The notes beneath the pieces are model-generated. The model did no database searches and was not told the DNA's origin. It saw only the letters and a list, made by a program, of their open reading frames with translations. The position numbers and the translations under genes are program-made. A stretch of DNA of 64,000 nucleotides from Acidobacteriota bacterium (lineage in GTDB: Bacteria > Acidobacteriota > Vicinamibacteria > Vicinamibacterales > UBA2999): assembly GCA_021730945.1 (NCBI GenBank), contig JAKFYH010000023.1:62001-126000 (forward strand), given 5' to 3'. Below, piece by piece: positions 7,410 through 16,215 of this stretch (positions are counted from its first letter, which is position 1; every line of letters begins with the position of its first letter).

Positions 7410-9280
7410 AGGAACTCCTCGCACCAGCTCTCGAGGTTCAGCAGCGACCAGATCAGCAGGCGGCGGTTGGTCTCGCCATTGGTGTGCTCGCCAACCAGCC
7501 CTTCGATGGTGCCGCGGTCGAGGAAGTCGTAGATTCGCGGCCGGCCCTGCAGCAGGCGCCGCCGCACATATTCGATGCTTTCGCCCTTGAACCAGCTGGC
7601 GTCGGGGGCCGAGAAGCCCTGCTTGACGCCGCTACTGACGTCGGGCGGCACGAACTTCGACATCACCTGGCGCATCAACAGCTTGCCGTCGCGGGTACGG
7701 CCGAAGTATTTCTCGGTCTTGCGGCCGATCTCGTTCTCGTTGATGCGGGCGGTCTCGTCGAGGTTGCCCAACTTGAGGCGAATCGGCACCCGCATCGCGA
7801 AGTCGACCAGGTCGTTGTCGAGAAAGGGCACCCGGGCTTCGAGACCGTGCGCCATGCTCAACTTGTCCTCAACCAGCAAGACGCCATGCAGGAAGGTGCG
7901 CGCCTCGAAGTAGAGCGAGTGGTTGACGCAACTCACCGGGTCGGTCTTGTGGGCCACTGCCGGCGGGAACACGCTGCGGAAGATGTCGCGGGTCCACACC
8001 TGCGAGACGTTGCCCCAGATCGGTTTCAACGCCTGCCGGAGCACTGTGTTCGGCATGAGCCGCTGCCAGTGCGCGTAGTACCGGTCGACGTAGTCATCGA
8101 AGTTGGCGGCACTGGAGGCCCGCGCATAGCGCCAGGGATAGCCGCCAAAGAGCTCGTCGCCGCCGGAGCCAGACAGCACCACCTTGACGAACTTGCTGGC
8201 GAGCTGCGCGGCGTAATAGTTCGGGTAGCTCTGGCCAATGCGCGGCTCTTCCAGGTGCCGCGTCACCAGCGGCATTACGTGCTCCATGTCGCCGGCCTTC
8301 AGCACCATTTCGTACTGCTCGGTGCCGAACAGGTACGACATGCGCTCGGCCTTGGCCCGCTCGTCGAAGCCCAATTCGAGTCCCGAGGCGGAGCTCAGGT
8401 CAAAGCCGCAGGTGAACGTGCGCAGCCGCGGCAGTTCGCCGGCCGCCACCGCGGTGATGGAACCGGAATCGATGCCACCACTCAAGTAGCTGCCCAGGTC
8501 GACGTCGCTCACCAGTTGACGATGCACGGCCTGGCGGAACAGGCGCTCGAGTTCCTCGGCGTACTCGGCGTCGTCGGCGGGTCGTTCCGGCTCCTCAAAC
8601 CGGTAATCCCAGTACTGGACCGGCGTAACATCGGCCGGCCCACCACTGGTCAACGTGAGGTGGGTGCCAGGCGGCAACAGCCGCACGCCGGCGAACAGCG
8701 TCCGGTACGACAGGTAGTTCTGGAACGTGAGGTACTCGACCAGCGCCTCCTGGTCGAGCGCCGCTGACACGCCGGGAAACTGGAGCAGCGCCTTGACCTC
8801 GGAGCCAAACACAAAGGTGCGGCCGGTCCACGCGTAGTACAGCGGCTTGATGCCGTAGCGGTCGCGTGCCACGAACAGGCGGCGGTCGATGCGGTCCCAA
8901 ATCGCGAACGCGAACATCCCGTTGAACCGCTCGACGGCCGCCGGTCCCCAGTGCAGGAAGGCGTTCAGCAGCACCTCGCTGTCGGTACGGGAGCGGAAGC
9001 GGGCGCCCAGCCCTTCAAGCTCAGCTCGCAGCTCCTGGAAGTTGTAGACCTCGCCGTTGTAGGTAATGACGTAACGGCCGTCGCTCGACTGCATGGGCTG
9101 GTGCCCGGCCGCCGACAGATCAATGATCGCGAGCCGGCGGTGGCCGAGCGCCACGCCGCCGTCGGTGTAATAGCCCTCGCCGTCGGGACCGCGATGCGCC
9201 ACCGCATCGGTCATGCGGCGCAGCACCACCGGCGAGGCCGGCTGGCCGTCGAGATCAAAGAATCCGGTGATGCCGCACAT
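7406..9280 (-). CDS. asnB: Glutamine-dependent asparagine-synthase-like amidotransferase (copy 1)
   Basis: 624 residues. Cys2 after the initiator Met is the Ntn-type glutaminase nucleophile (MCGITGFF), with HRGPDGEG and GHRRLAIIDLSAAGHQPM in the glutaminase domain. The synthetase domain carries the ATP pyrophosphatase motif SYLSGGIDSGSITAV and VVLSGSGGDELFGGY. In exopolysaccharide loci AsnB-like proteins (for example WbpS of Pseudomonas aeruginosa O-antigen clusters) amidate uronic acid carboxyls rather than aspartate. Three copies in this window and the presence of diaminouronate genes favour that reading (inference). Start ATG at 9280; its TGA overlaps the GTG of the deacetylase-like gene. 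Confidence 0.92.
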   Translation of the reverse strand: MCGITGFFDLDGQPASPVVLRRMTDAVAHRGPDGEGYYTDGGVALGHRRLAIIDLSAAGHQPMQSSDGRYVITYNGEVYNFQELRAELEGLGARFRSRTDSEVLLNAFLHWGPAAVERFNGMFAFAIWDRIDRRLFVARDRYGIKPLYYAWTGRTFVFGSEVKALLQFPGVSAALDQEALVEYLTFQNYLSYRTLFAGVRLLPPGTHLTLTSGGPADVTPVQYWDYRFEEPERPADDAEYAEELERLFRQAVHRQLVSDVDLGSYLSGGIDSGSITAVAAGELPRLRTFTCGFDLSSASGLELGFDERAKAERMSYLFGTEQYEMVLKAGDMEHVMPLVTRHLEEPRIGQSYPNYYAAQLASKFVKVVLSGSGGDELFGGYPWRYARASSAANFDDYVDRYYAHWQRLMPNTVLRQALKPIWGNVSQVWTRDIFRSVFPPAVAHKTDPVSCVNHSLYFEARTFLHGVLLVEDKLSMAHGLEARVPFLDNDLVDFAMRVPIRLKLGNLDETARINENEIGRKTEKYFGRTRDGKLLMRQVMSKFVPPDVSSGVKQGFSAPDASWFKGESIEYVRRRLLQGRPRIYDFLDRGTIEGLVGEHTNGETNRRLLIWSLLNLESWCEEFL

Positions 9281-9286
9281 GTCGCG

Positions 9287-10462
9287 TTATCGGGTGGCGT
9301 CGAACGCCATCGCCAGTTCGCTCACCACGTAGTCCAGTTCCTCGCCGGTCATGCCCGGATAGAGCGGCAACGTCAGTGAGAGACGGTCGCCAATGGTGGC
9401 GTGGGGAAACGCCTCGGCGGCGATCTTGTATTTCTCGCGATAGAACCCCTGCAGCACCGGCGCGTGCGTGCCCTGGCGGGTCGAGACGCCGCGCTCTTCG
9501 AGCCGCGTCATCAGCCGGTTGCGCCAGTCATGCAGGCGGCCGACATTGGCCAGGGTGGGCGCCTCGGGCTGGAACAGGCAGACGTACGCCTGGTAGCCAT
9601 GTTCGTACTCGGCCGGGACCACCGGCGGCGCCAACCACTCGAACTGCTTCAGCACCTCGTCATAGTGCCGTGCGACCCGGCTGCGCTCGGCCCCAATCCA
9701 TTTCGCCCGGTCCATCTGCGCGCAGCCGACGGCGGCCTGGATGTCGGTGAGGCGGAAATTGAAGCCGACCCGGTCGTACTCGGCCAGCAGGAACGCCGCG
9801 CTGGCCGTGTGGCGAGCATGGTCCGATCGCGACGCGCCGTGATCCCGCAGCGATCGCGACAGGGCCGCGAGCTCGGGCGACGCGGTGGTCAGCATCCCAC
9901 CCTCGCCGGTGGTAATCGCCTTGCGGGGATGAAAGCTGAAGCAGCCGGCATCGCCGAAGCTGCCGCAATGCCGCCCCTTGTACCAGGCATTGAAACCGCA
10001 CGCCGCGTCCTCGATCACCCACAGTCCGTGCCGGCGAGCCAGGTCGACAATGGGATCCATGTCGGCGCACAGGCCGAACAGGTGCACCGGGAATATCCCG
10101 ACCGTCCTGGGCGTCACCAGCGACGCCGCCTGCTGCACATCGATGTTGAAAGTGGCCAGGTCGATGTCGCAGAACACCGGCGTCGCGCCCATGTATTCGA
10201 CCACGTTCGGAGTCGACACCCAGGTGAACGCCGGCACGATCACCTCGTCGCCGGGCTTGAGGCCGAGCGCCGCCACGGCAATGTGCATGGCCGTCGTGCA
10301 GGAACTGGTGGCCACCGAGTGCACCGCGCCGCTGAACGCCGAGAACTTCTGCTCGAACTCGGCGACGAACGGGCCCTGGACCACCCACCCGCTTTCGAGC
10401 GGCTTGACCACCGCTTCGCGCTCCTCAGCGCCGAACACCGGCTTGGTAATCGGAATCTTCAT
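9287..10462 (-). CDS. DegT/DnrJ/EryC1/StrS aminotransferase (copy 1)
   Basis: 391 residues, PLP-dependent sugar aminotransferase of the AHBA-synthase-like family. Visible family marks: N-terminal ITKPVFGAEEREAV and SGWVVQGPFVAEFE, cofactor-phosphate region ATSSCTTAMHIAV, EDAACGFNAW (Asp near residue 152 pairs with the pyridine nitrogen), and HPRKAITTGEGGM with the Schiff-base lysine at about residue 181. It transfers an amino group from glutamate to a nucleotide-linked keto sugar. A Shine-Dalgarno-like AAGG lies a few bases upstream of ATG 10462, and there is a 25-base gap before the previous stop. Which keto sugar it uses is unknown. Confidence 0.92.
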   Translation of the reverse strand: MKIPITKPVFGAEEREAVVKPLESGWVVQGPFVAEFEQKFSAFSGAVHSVATSSCTTAMHIAVAALGLKPGDEVIVPAFTWVSTPNVVEYMGATPVFCDIDLATFNIDVQQAASLVTPRTVGIFPVHLFGLCADMDPIVDLARRHGLWVIEDAACGFNAWYKGRHCGSFGDAGCFSFHPRKAITTGEGGMLTTASPELAALSRSLRDHGASRSDHARHTASAAFLLAEYDRVGFNFRLTDIQAAVGCAQMDRAKWIGAERSRVARHYDEVLKQFEWLAPPVVPAEYEHGYQAYVCLFQPEAPTLANVGRLHDWRNRLMTRLEERGVSTRQGTHAPVLQGFYREKYKIAAEAFPHATIGDRLSLTLPLYPGMTGEELDYVVSELAMAFDATR

Positions 10463-10487
10463 TGGCCTTGAGATCGTACCATGTCCG

Positions 10488-11699
10488 TCAGCGAATCAGC
10501 CGCGCGATCTCGATGATCCGCCGGCGCTGCGCGTCGCTCAGTTGCGGATGCACCGGCAGGTTGATCATGTGCTCGCTGCAATAGAGCGAGTTGGGCAGCT
10601 CGACACCCTCACTAAAGCGCCGGTAGGCCGGCAGGTGGCCGACGCTGTACTCGACGACCTCGCCCAGGTGAACGCCGTGGCGGGCGAAGTGATCGACCGC
10701 CGCCTGGCGATCGGGGACCCGCACGGGAAAGTGAGAGAACGTGGCGCCATCCGGCACCGGCGGCAGTACCCAGCCGGGCACGGCCGCCAGTTCGGCGGCG
10801 TAGCGCGTGGCATGCTCGCGCCGCCGCTCGATCATCCAGCCGTACTTGCGTAACTGGGCCATGCCGACCCGCGCCTCGATCGGCCGCATCTGGGTGCCGG
10901 CATCGGGCGGAAACCGCACTTCTTCGTCCAGGTGGTACGCCTTGGTTAGCCGGTCGAGCAAGGTCGTGCGGTACTGCAGGTAGTGCACCAGCCCGTACGG
11001 CAGTGTGTGAAAAGCCGGATAGGTCGCCGCCAGGTAGGCGAAGCGTAACCACGACTTGATCAGGCCGCCGGGCTGCAGCCCGGCGTCGCGATGCTGCCGG
11101 ACACGGTCGGCCAGCCCGCGGTCGTTGAACGTCAGCATGCCGCCAAAGATCGACGACACGACCTTGCTGATGTTGAGGCCAAAGAGGCCGGCATCGCCGT
11201 CCTCGCACACCAGCCGGCCCTTCCAGCGCGCGCCAAACGCGTGGGCGCAGTCCTGGATGATCCAGATCTTCCGGCCGTAGCGCTGTTCGGCCTCGGTCAC
11301 AATCTGGCGCAAGCGGATGATATCGAGCGGAAAGCCGAACAGGTGGGTCGCGACGATGGCGCCGGTCCGCGGCGTGATGGCGGCCGCCACCTGGTCGAGA
11401 TCCATGTTGTAGTCGGTCATCGTGTTGTCGACAAACACCGGGATGTTGCCGCTCAACATCACCGCGTGCTGCACGACGACGCAGGTATAGGAGGGGGCGA
11501 TCACTTCCGCATCGGTGAGGCCCACGACTTCGAGGAACATCTTCAGCGCCGTGCGGCCGTACGGGAAGGCCACCGCGTCGGCGGCCTCGAACTTGGCAGC
11601 GAAGGCGCGCTCGAATTGGCGCACGTCCGTGCGCGACGGCTGGCGGAGGGCCGCGGCCAGCTCGTCACCGTCAAACGCCGGCTTGAGTCGCGGGATCAT
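10488..11699 (-). CDS. DegT/DnrJ/EryC1/StrS aminotransferase (copy 2)
   Basis: 403 residues when started at ATG 11699, which overlaps the upstream TGA; the frame stays open further upstream but that part is a shadow of the deacetylase gene. PYGRTALKMFL, APSYTCVVVQHAV, QDCAHAFGARW and GLNISKVVSSIFGGML place it in the PLP aminotransferase family; the Schiff-base lysine is at about residue 179. It lacks the usual TGEGG after the lysine (SIFGGM instead), marking a divergent subgroup. In this subgroup membrane-glycan loci are common, but the substrate is not known. The next gene downstream is another DegT enzyme of the more standard type. Confidence 0.88.
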   Translation of the reverse strand: MIPRLKPAFDGDELAAALRQPSRTDVRQFERAFAAKFEAADAVAFPYGRTALKMFLEVVGLTDAEVIAPSYTCVVVQHAVMLSGNIPVFVDNTMTDYNMDLDQVAAAITPRTGAIVATHLFGFPLDIIRLRQIVTEAEQRYGRKIWIIQDCAHAFGARWKGRLVCEDGDAGLFGLNISKVVSSIFGGMLTFNDRGLADRVRQHRDAGLQPGGLIKSWLRFAYLAATYPAFHTLPYGLVHYLQYRTTLLDRLTKAYHLDEEVRFPPDAGTQMRPIEARVGMAQLRKYGWMIERRREHATRYAAELAAVPGWVLPPVPDGATFSHFPVRVPDRQAAVDHFARHGVHLGEVVEYSVGHLPAYRRFSEGVELPNSLYCSEHMINLPVHPQLSDAQRRRIIEIARLIR

Positions 11700-12655
11700 C
11701 CCCGGACCTTCACCTGTTTCGCCCACTGCTCGAGCGTGATGAACTGGTAGTGCTCGGCGATCAGGTCGATGGCGCGGGTGAACAACTCGCGCTTGGTCTC
11801 GAGCGGTGTCCACAGTGCCTGGGGCACGTAGACCCCATCGCCCGCGCGCGGCACCTGGTCGGCGAACTCGGCGTGGTTGAAGTCGACAAAGTCCGACAGG
11901 TGAAACTGGAACTGCACCGGCATCTTCATGGCCACCAGCGCCTGGAGGCTGGCCTTGAATACCCCCATGCCGGTCGCCAGCAGGAAGGTGGCCCAGAACG
12001 GCAACCGCACCACCGGTACCACCGTTACCGGCAACTCGACGATGCCGCCGGAGCCGTGGCGGGCGAACCCGTCGCTCGACGACATGAACGGCCTGAGCGG
12101 CGACAGCATGTAGTCCAACTGCCCCATCGTCGTGCGATCGCCGCCGGTGCGATTCTTGGTGTTCCACCAGTGCAGGAACTTGAAGACCGGCATCAACGAC
12201 GTGGGATGGACCGACGAATCGTAGAGATAGCCACGCCGCTTGAGAATGGTCATGGCGCTGTCGCCCAGGTTCCAACCCGGCGAGCGAAACCCGACGGGAC
12301 GGCGTCCGAGTAACGCCTGGCAGGCGTCTTCCATGCCGGCTACTTCGGCTTCCATCTGGTCGGGCGGCAGCAGTCGGAAGCCTTGCGCGTGGGTCATCGA
12401 ATGGTTGGCGATTTCGTGACCGCAATCGGCGGCCGCGCGAATCGGTGCGGCATTCTGCGACTGGAGGAAATCGTTGCCCACCATGAAGAGCGTGGCCTTG
12501 GCATCGTAACGCTCGAGGAATCGTGAGAAGTTGGCGAGGCCAATCTCCATCTCGGCGTAGGTGTAGGCCGGACGCCGCAGCCCGTGTCCCTTGTAGAGCG
12601 ACTGCAGGGTGTCAATGTCACTCGAAATGGCGCCGATCATTCGGGGTTGGACCAT
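11696..12655 (-). CDS. Polysaccharide deacetylase (NodB homology domain)
   Basis: 319 residues. The NodB domain shows ISSDIDTL near residue 13, KATLFMVGNDF, the metal motif CGHEIANHSMTH (His at about 85 and 89), GFRSPGWNLGD and SVHPTS. These fit an active metal-dependent de-N-acetylase of carbohydrate esterase family 4 type. No signal peptide is visible, so it may act on a cytoplasmic lipid-linked or nucleotide-linked substrate. Start ATG 12655 shares a base with the upstream stop (TGATG). It follows the toroid glycan-lyase-like gene and precedes a sugar aminotransferase. Confidence 0.9.
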   Translation of the reverse strand: MVQPRMIGAISSDIDTLQSLYKGHGLRRPAYTYAEMEIGLANFSRFLERYDAKATLFMVGNDFLQSQNAAPIRAAADCGHEIANHSMTHAQGFRLLPPDQMEAEVAGMEDACQALLGRRPVGFRSPGWNLGDSAMTILKRRGYLYDSSVHPTSLMPVFKFLHWWNTKNRTGGDRTTMGQLDYMLSPLRPFMSSSDGFARHGSGGIVELPVTVVPVVRLPFWATFLLATGMGVFKASLQALVAMKMPVQFQFHLSDFVDFNHAEFADQVPRAGDGVYVPQALWTPLETKRELFTRAIDLIAEHYQFITLEQWAKQVKVRG

Positions 12656-14274
12656 CACACCGTGGTGAAAATCTCGACGGCGCGGTCGCGGGCCAGGCGC
12701 TCGACGTCCACGACAGTCGCTGGACGCGCGGTGCCAAGCCGCGCGCCATGGAAATAGCCGGCCGAAGCCATGTGGATCGCCGAGAACGGCTGCCCGCCGT
12801 GGAGCGACGCCAGCGCCTGCCCCTGCGGGTTCTCGATGCGGTCGGTGATCTGCACACCCTGATCGTCGAATACCAGCCGCCGCTTCAACCGCAGGTCCGA
12901 GCCGGCGCCGCCGCGCATCAACATCGCCACCAGCCGGCCCTTGACCCAGTTGCCGACCGCGATGCTGCGCATCACGGTCAGGTTGAGCAGGCGCAGGAGA
13001 ACGAACCTCGCTGGCGTCGGCACGGCCGTGGACATGCCGACAAACGCCGAGTCGATCTCGATGGTATCGGCGTCCACCCGCGCCTGGGCCGGCGCCTGGG
13101 TGGTCAGCCGCGCTCCTCCGCCGGTCTGGGCGACGTAGCCACCGTCCTCCAGCAGGAGCCGGCCGCTCTCGCGTGAAAACACGATGAGGGTGCCGCCGTT
13201 GGAGGCACCGCAAACGGCGTAGTAGCGGCGGCCGCTGCGAACATGGAGGCCGGCTGAAGGAAAATCGATGCGGGCACCGGCTGTCCGGCAGGGTAATTCG
13301 ATCGCAGGCCGCTGCGCCGGCTGCTGGCCGAGGGCGCTGATCGCACTCGTGAGCATCGGCGCGAGGTTCCCGGCATCCACGTGGAGGGGTCCAGCCGTGT
13401 CGCCGCCAGCCATCGCGGTGCTGACCGCCTGATAGATGCCTAAGGCTGCAGGATTGCGACCCGCCATGCGCGCCAGCCCGCCGAGATAAGTCAGCGAGGT
13501 GCGACGGCTGCCGTAGACACCACCGAGAGTGCCATCAGGATGCACGAACCACTTGAGAAACTCGACGGCACGGTCGAGCGCCTGTTCGAGCGGCGCCGAA
13601 GGGCGGCGATCGTGAATCGCGCTCAGGTAGTCGAGGCACAGCGTCTGGTAACCGGGGTCGGCACCGCCGTATTCCGGGAACCAGCCTTCCGGCGACTGCC
13701 GTGCCAGCAAGCCGTCGACCAGCCGCGTCGCGGCGGCGTCGTAGCGCCCGTCGCCAAACCGGTCGGCGGCGGCGATCAGCGACCAGGCGGCGCCGGCCAG
13801 GTGATTGGAAATTTCGCCGTGCGTCTCTTTGTGGGCACAAAGGAAGTCGGCGCCACGGCGGTTCATGCGGTCCGCGGTCGACCGTTCCTCGGTGCTGAGA
13901 TGCTCCTCGACCAGCCGCGAGGCCTCGATCAGTGGCCCGACGAGAAAGGCCGTGGCGCCGTAACTTTGTTCGAACGGAAACGCCTGGTCGAACGAGCCGT
14001 TGGCGTGTTGCAAGCGGGCAGCGCAGGCGATGCCTGACCTGACGGCGGCGAGCACCTCCGGCTGGCCATGACAACGGCTCTGCGGATCCCGGTAGAGGGT
14101 GGCCAGCGGATACACCAGCCGCTGGAACGTGGCCTCCGGAAAGTCGACCAGCTTCCAGGCCCAGTAGCGGCGATCGAAACAGCCGCTGGTCACCGAGTAG
14201 GGACTGGCGTCGTACTCGCCAAGCGCCCGGGCGGCGGCCAGTTCAACGTGCGCGCGCAGGGTGGTGGTGCTCAT
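12655..14274 (-). CDS. Toroid-fold glycan-lyase-like protein, function unknown
   Basis: 539 residues. The first about 330 residues look like an alpha/alpha toroid of repeated helix pairs with aromatic-rich loops (HANGSFDQAFPFEQSYGA, QSPEGWFPEYGGADPGYQT, LDYLSAIHDR, VHPDGTLGGVYGSR). The last 200 look like a beta-sandwich, as in heparinase-like and chondroitin-lyase-like proteins. I could not match it to a standard lyase motif, and the His/Asn pattern of PF07940 seen in the two heparinases of this window is absent. No signal peptide. ATG 14274 shares one base with the TGA of the AsnB gene upstream. It may bind or cut the polymer; that is inference only. Confidence 0.78.
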   Translation of the reverse strand: MSTTTLRAHVELAAARALGEYDASPYSVTSGCFDRRYWAWKLVDFPEATFQRLVYPLATLYRDPQSRCHGQPEVLAAVRSGIACAARLQHANGSFDQAFPFEQSYGATAFLVGPLIEASRLVEEHLSTEERSTADRMNRRGADFLCAHKETHGEISNHLAGAAWSLIAAADRFGDGRYDAAATRLVDGLLARQSPEGWFPEYGGADPGYQTLCLDYLSAIHDRRPSAPLEQALDRAVEFLKWFVHPDGTLGGVYGSRRTSLTYLGGLARMAGRNPAALGIYQAVSTAMAGGDTAGPLHVDAGNLAPMLTSAISALGQQPAQRPAIELPCRTAGARIDFPSAGLHVRSGRRYYAVCGASNGGTLIVFSRESGRLLLEDGGYVAQTGGGARLTTQAPAQARVDADTIEIDSAFVGMSTAVPTPARFVLLRLLNLTVMRSIAVGNWVKGRLVAMLMRGGAGSDLRLKRRLVFDDQGVQITDRIENPQGQALASLHGGQPFSAIHMASAGYFHGARLGTARPATVVDVERLARDRAVEIFTTV

Positions 14275-16166
14275 CAGTGGTCGAGGAATGTCTGCGCCCA
14301 CAATTCGAGGTTCAGAAGACCCCACAGCCCACGCCCGTAGGCCCGCTCATCGTCCAGCATGGCCTCGACGCGGTCGGCGCGCACGAGTCCACGGGTCCTG
14401 GCGGCGCTGCCCAGCAGCACGTCGCGCATGAAGCCGCGCACGGGCTCCTGGCGATACCAGCGGTTGAGCGGTACGGGAAAGCCCATCTTGTCGCGACGGT
14501 TATAGATTTCGTCCGGCACCAGTCCGGCCACGACCTCGCGGAACACGTGCTTCGACCTGCCACCCTTGAACTTGACCATCGGCGGCATCGACGCGACCAG
14601 CTCGACGATCCGGTGGTCGAGCAACGGCACCCGCGACTCGAGGGACACGGCCATGCTGGTGCGATCCTCAACCTGCAGCAGGGCCGGCAACAGGGTCTTG
14701 AGGTCGAAGCGCGTCATCTTGTTGATCAGGGCATGGCACTCGGGCGCCTCGAAGATCGACTGGAAGGCGTCGAACGGCCGGTAGCTGCCGCCATCGCTCC
14801 ACACCTCGGGATCGATCGCGCCGCGCAAGTCGGCGCTGCGGTCGACGAGCCGGAAGTAGCGGCGGTCGGGACTCTCGAACAGCCCTTCCGAAAACACCTG
14901 GCGCATCATCGGCTCGTAGCCGCGCAGCTGCTGCAGGTTCGGCAGGATCGATTCAAAGGTCACGATGTAGCGGTGATCTTCCTGGGTGCCTTCGATGCCG
15001 CCCTTGATGCAAGCCTCGAGATAGGCGATCAGGTAGCGGGTATAGCCGCCGAAGATTTCGTCGCCGCCCTGCCCGCCCATCACCACCTTGACGTGCTCGG
15101 CGGCCAGCTTCGACACGGCGTATTGGGGGAACAGCCCGGGACCGGCACCAGGCTCGTCCATGGCATAGGCCAGCTTCGGCATCCACTCGACAAAGTTTCC
15201 GGCGGTCGGGAACACCTCGTGATGCACCGTACCCGCGGCTTCGGCGGCCAGGCGCGCGTAGCGGGTTTCGTCGAACTCGGGACCGTCCTTGAAGCCGCCG
15301 CTGAAGGTGTGGAGAGGCGCCACCCCGGTGGCGGCCGCGAGGGCGGTGACCGTGCTCGAGTCGAGGCCGCCGCTCAGGTGCGCGCCCACCGGTACATCCG
15401 CGCGCAGTTGCAGGCGCACCGAGTCGTGCAGCAGATCGCGCAGGCGCTCCTGGAACTCGGCCTCGCTGTGTTTCGTGTCGACCTCGAAGTTGACGTCCCA
15501 GTACTTCCGGACCACGGGATCGGCGCCCGGCTGGATGGTCAGGTGATGACCCGGCAACAACTTGTGGACGCCCTTGAACAGCGTCTTCTCGCCGAGGGTG
15601 AACTGAAAGGTGGCATAGTCGGCAAACGCCGACGGGTCGAGTTCCGCCCGCAGGCCGCCCTCACCCACCAGCGCCTTGATCTCCGACGCGAACGCAAAGG
15701 CGCCGCCGCTGACCGTGTAATAGAGCGGCTTGATTCCGAAGTGATCGCGGGCCAGGAACAAGCGGCGCTTGGCGCTGTCCCACACGGCGAACGCGAACAT
15801 CCCGATCAGCCGCGACAGGCAGGCCGGCCCCTCGGCGGCATACAACTGCAGCAGCACTTCGGTGTCGGTGTGCGACCGGAACACATGGCCACGGCCCTCG
15901 AGCTCGGTTCGCAATTCCTTGTAGTTGTAGATTTCGCCGTTCAGGATGATCCACAGCCGGCCGTCGGCGGTGGCCATCGGCTGGTGCCCGGCCTTCGACA
16001 AGTCGATGATGCTCAACCGGCGGTGGCCGAGCGCGAGCGGCCCGTCGAGGTGGTGGCCCTCGCCGTCTGGCCCGCGGTGGCGCAGGATGTCGGTCATCCG
16101 GCGCAGGCGGGCTTCATCAGCCGGCCGGGCCGGATCACGCTCGAGGATGCCGCAGATGCCGCACAT
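14274..16166 (-). CDS. asnB: Glutamine-dependent asparagine-synthase-like amidotransferase (copy 2)
   Basis: 630 residues from ATG 16166, needed to place the nucleophile Cys at position 2 (MCGICGILERD); upstream in-frame codons must be ignored because the Cys must be exposed. RHRGPDGEGHH and GHRRLSIIDLSKAGHQPM are the glutaminase domain; GAHLSGGLDSSTVTAL and VVMGGQGGDEIFGGY the ATP-pyrophosphatase domain. It ends in the family-typical LNLELWAQTFLDH. It sits after the largest clear gap within this half of the operon (49 bases, with a tandem repeat and hairpin) and has no good Shine-Dalgarno sequence. Likely amidates a glycan or precursor carboxyl group. Confidence 0.92.
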   Translation of the reverse strand: MCGICGILERDPARPADEARLRRMTDILRHRGPDGEGHHLDGPLALGHRRLSIIDLSKAGHQPMATADGRLWIILNGEIYNYKELRTELEGRGHVFRSHTDTEVLLQLYAAEGPACLSRLIGMFAFAVWDSAKRRLFLARDHFGIKPLYYTVSGGAFAFASEIKALVGEGGLRAELDPSAFADYATFQFTLGEKTLFKGVHKLLPGHHLTIQPGADPVVRKYWDVNFEVDTKHSEAEFQERLRDLLHDSVRLQLRADVPVGAHLSGGLDSSTVTALAAATGVAPLHTFSGGFKDGPEFDETRYARLAAEAAGTVHHEVFPTAGNFVEWMPKLAYAMDEPGAGPGLFPQYAVSKLAAEHVKVVMGGQGGDEIFGGYTRYLIAYLEACIKGGIEGTQEDHRYIVTFESILPNLQQLRGYEPMMRQVFSEGLFESPDRRYFRLVDRSADLRGAIDPEVWSDGGSYRPFDAFQSIFEAPECHALINKMTRFDLKTLLPALLQVEDRTSMAVSLESRVPLLDHRIVELVASMPPMVKFKGGRSKHVFREVVAGLVPDEIYNRRDKMGFPVPLNRWYRQEPVRGFMRDVLLGSAARTRGLVRADRVEAMLDDERAYGRGLWGLLNLELWAQTFLDH

Positions 16167-16182
16167 TGCTGTTAATAACCGG

Positions 16183-16210
16183 CTTGGGGCTTGGGGCCTG
16201 GGGCTTGGAG
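16183..16210. repeat. Four tandem 7-base units in an intergenic gap
   Basis: On the plus strand the units read cttgggg (16183-16189), cttgggg (16190-16196), cctgggg (16197-16203) and cttggag (16204-16210). The array fills most of the only sizeable gap in this half of the locus, between the GT2 stop and the start of the second AsnB gene. Copy number could change by slippage, but no function is shown. Confidence 0.8.
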
Positions 16211-16214
16211 CCCC
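16200..16214 (-). other. Perfect 6-bp hairpin just after the GT2 stop codon
   Basis: ggggct and agcccc are separated by three bases, two bases past the GT2 TGA in the direction of transcription. There is no following T-run, so a classical intrinsic terminator is not supported; an mRNA-stabilising or attenuating stem is possible. Confidence 0.45.
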
Positions 16215-16215
16215 G

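Noticed and set aside
10488-12425. Aminotransferase apparently extended by about 240 residues at the N-terminus; the same appearance at 2655-3827, 18026-19450, 31805-33535 and 42747-44534.
   Set aside because: In each case the extension is a shadow of the preceding gene, and an ATG or GTG overlapping the preceding stop gives the standard family start.
16200-16214. An intrinsic terminator.
   Set aside because: The stem is short and no T-run follows in the direction of transcription.
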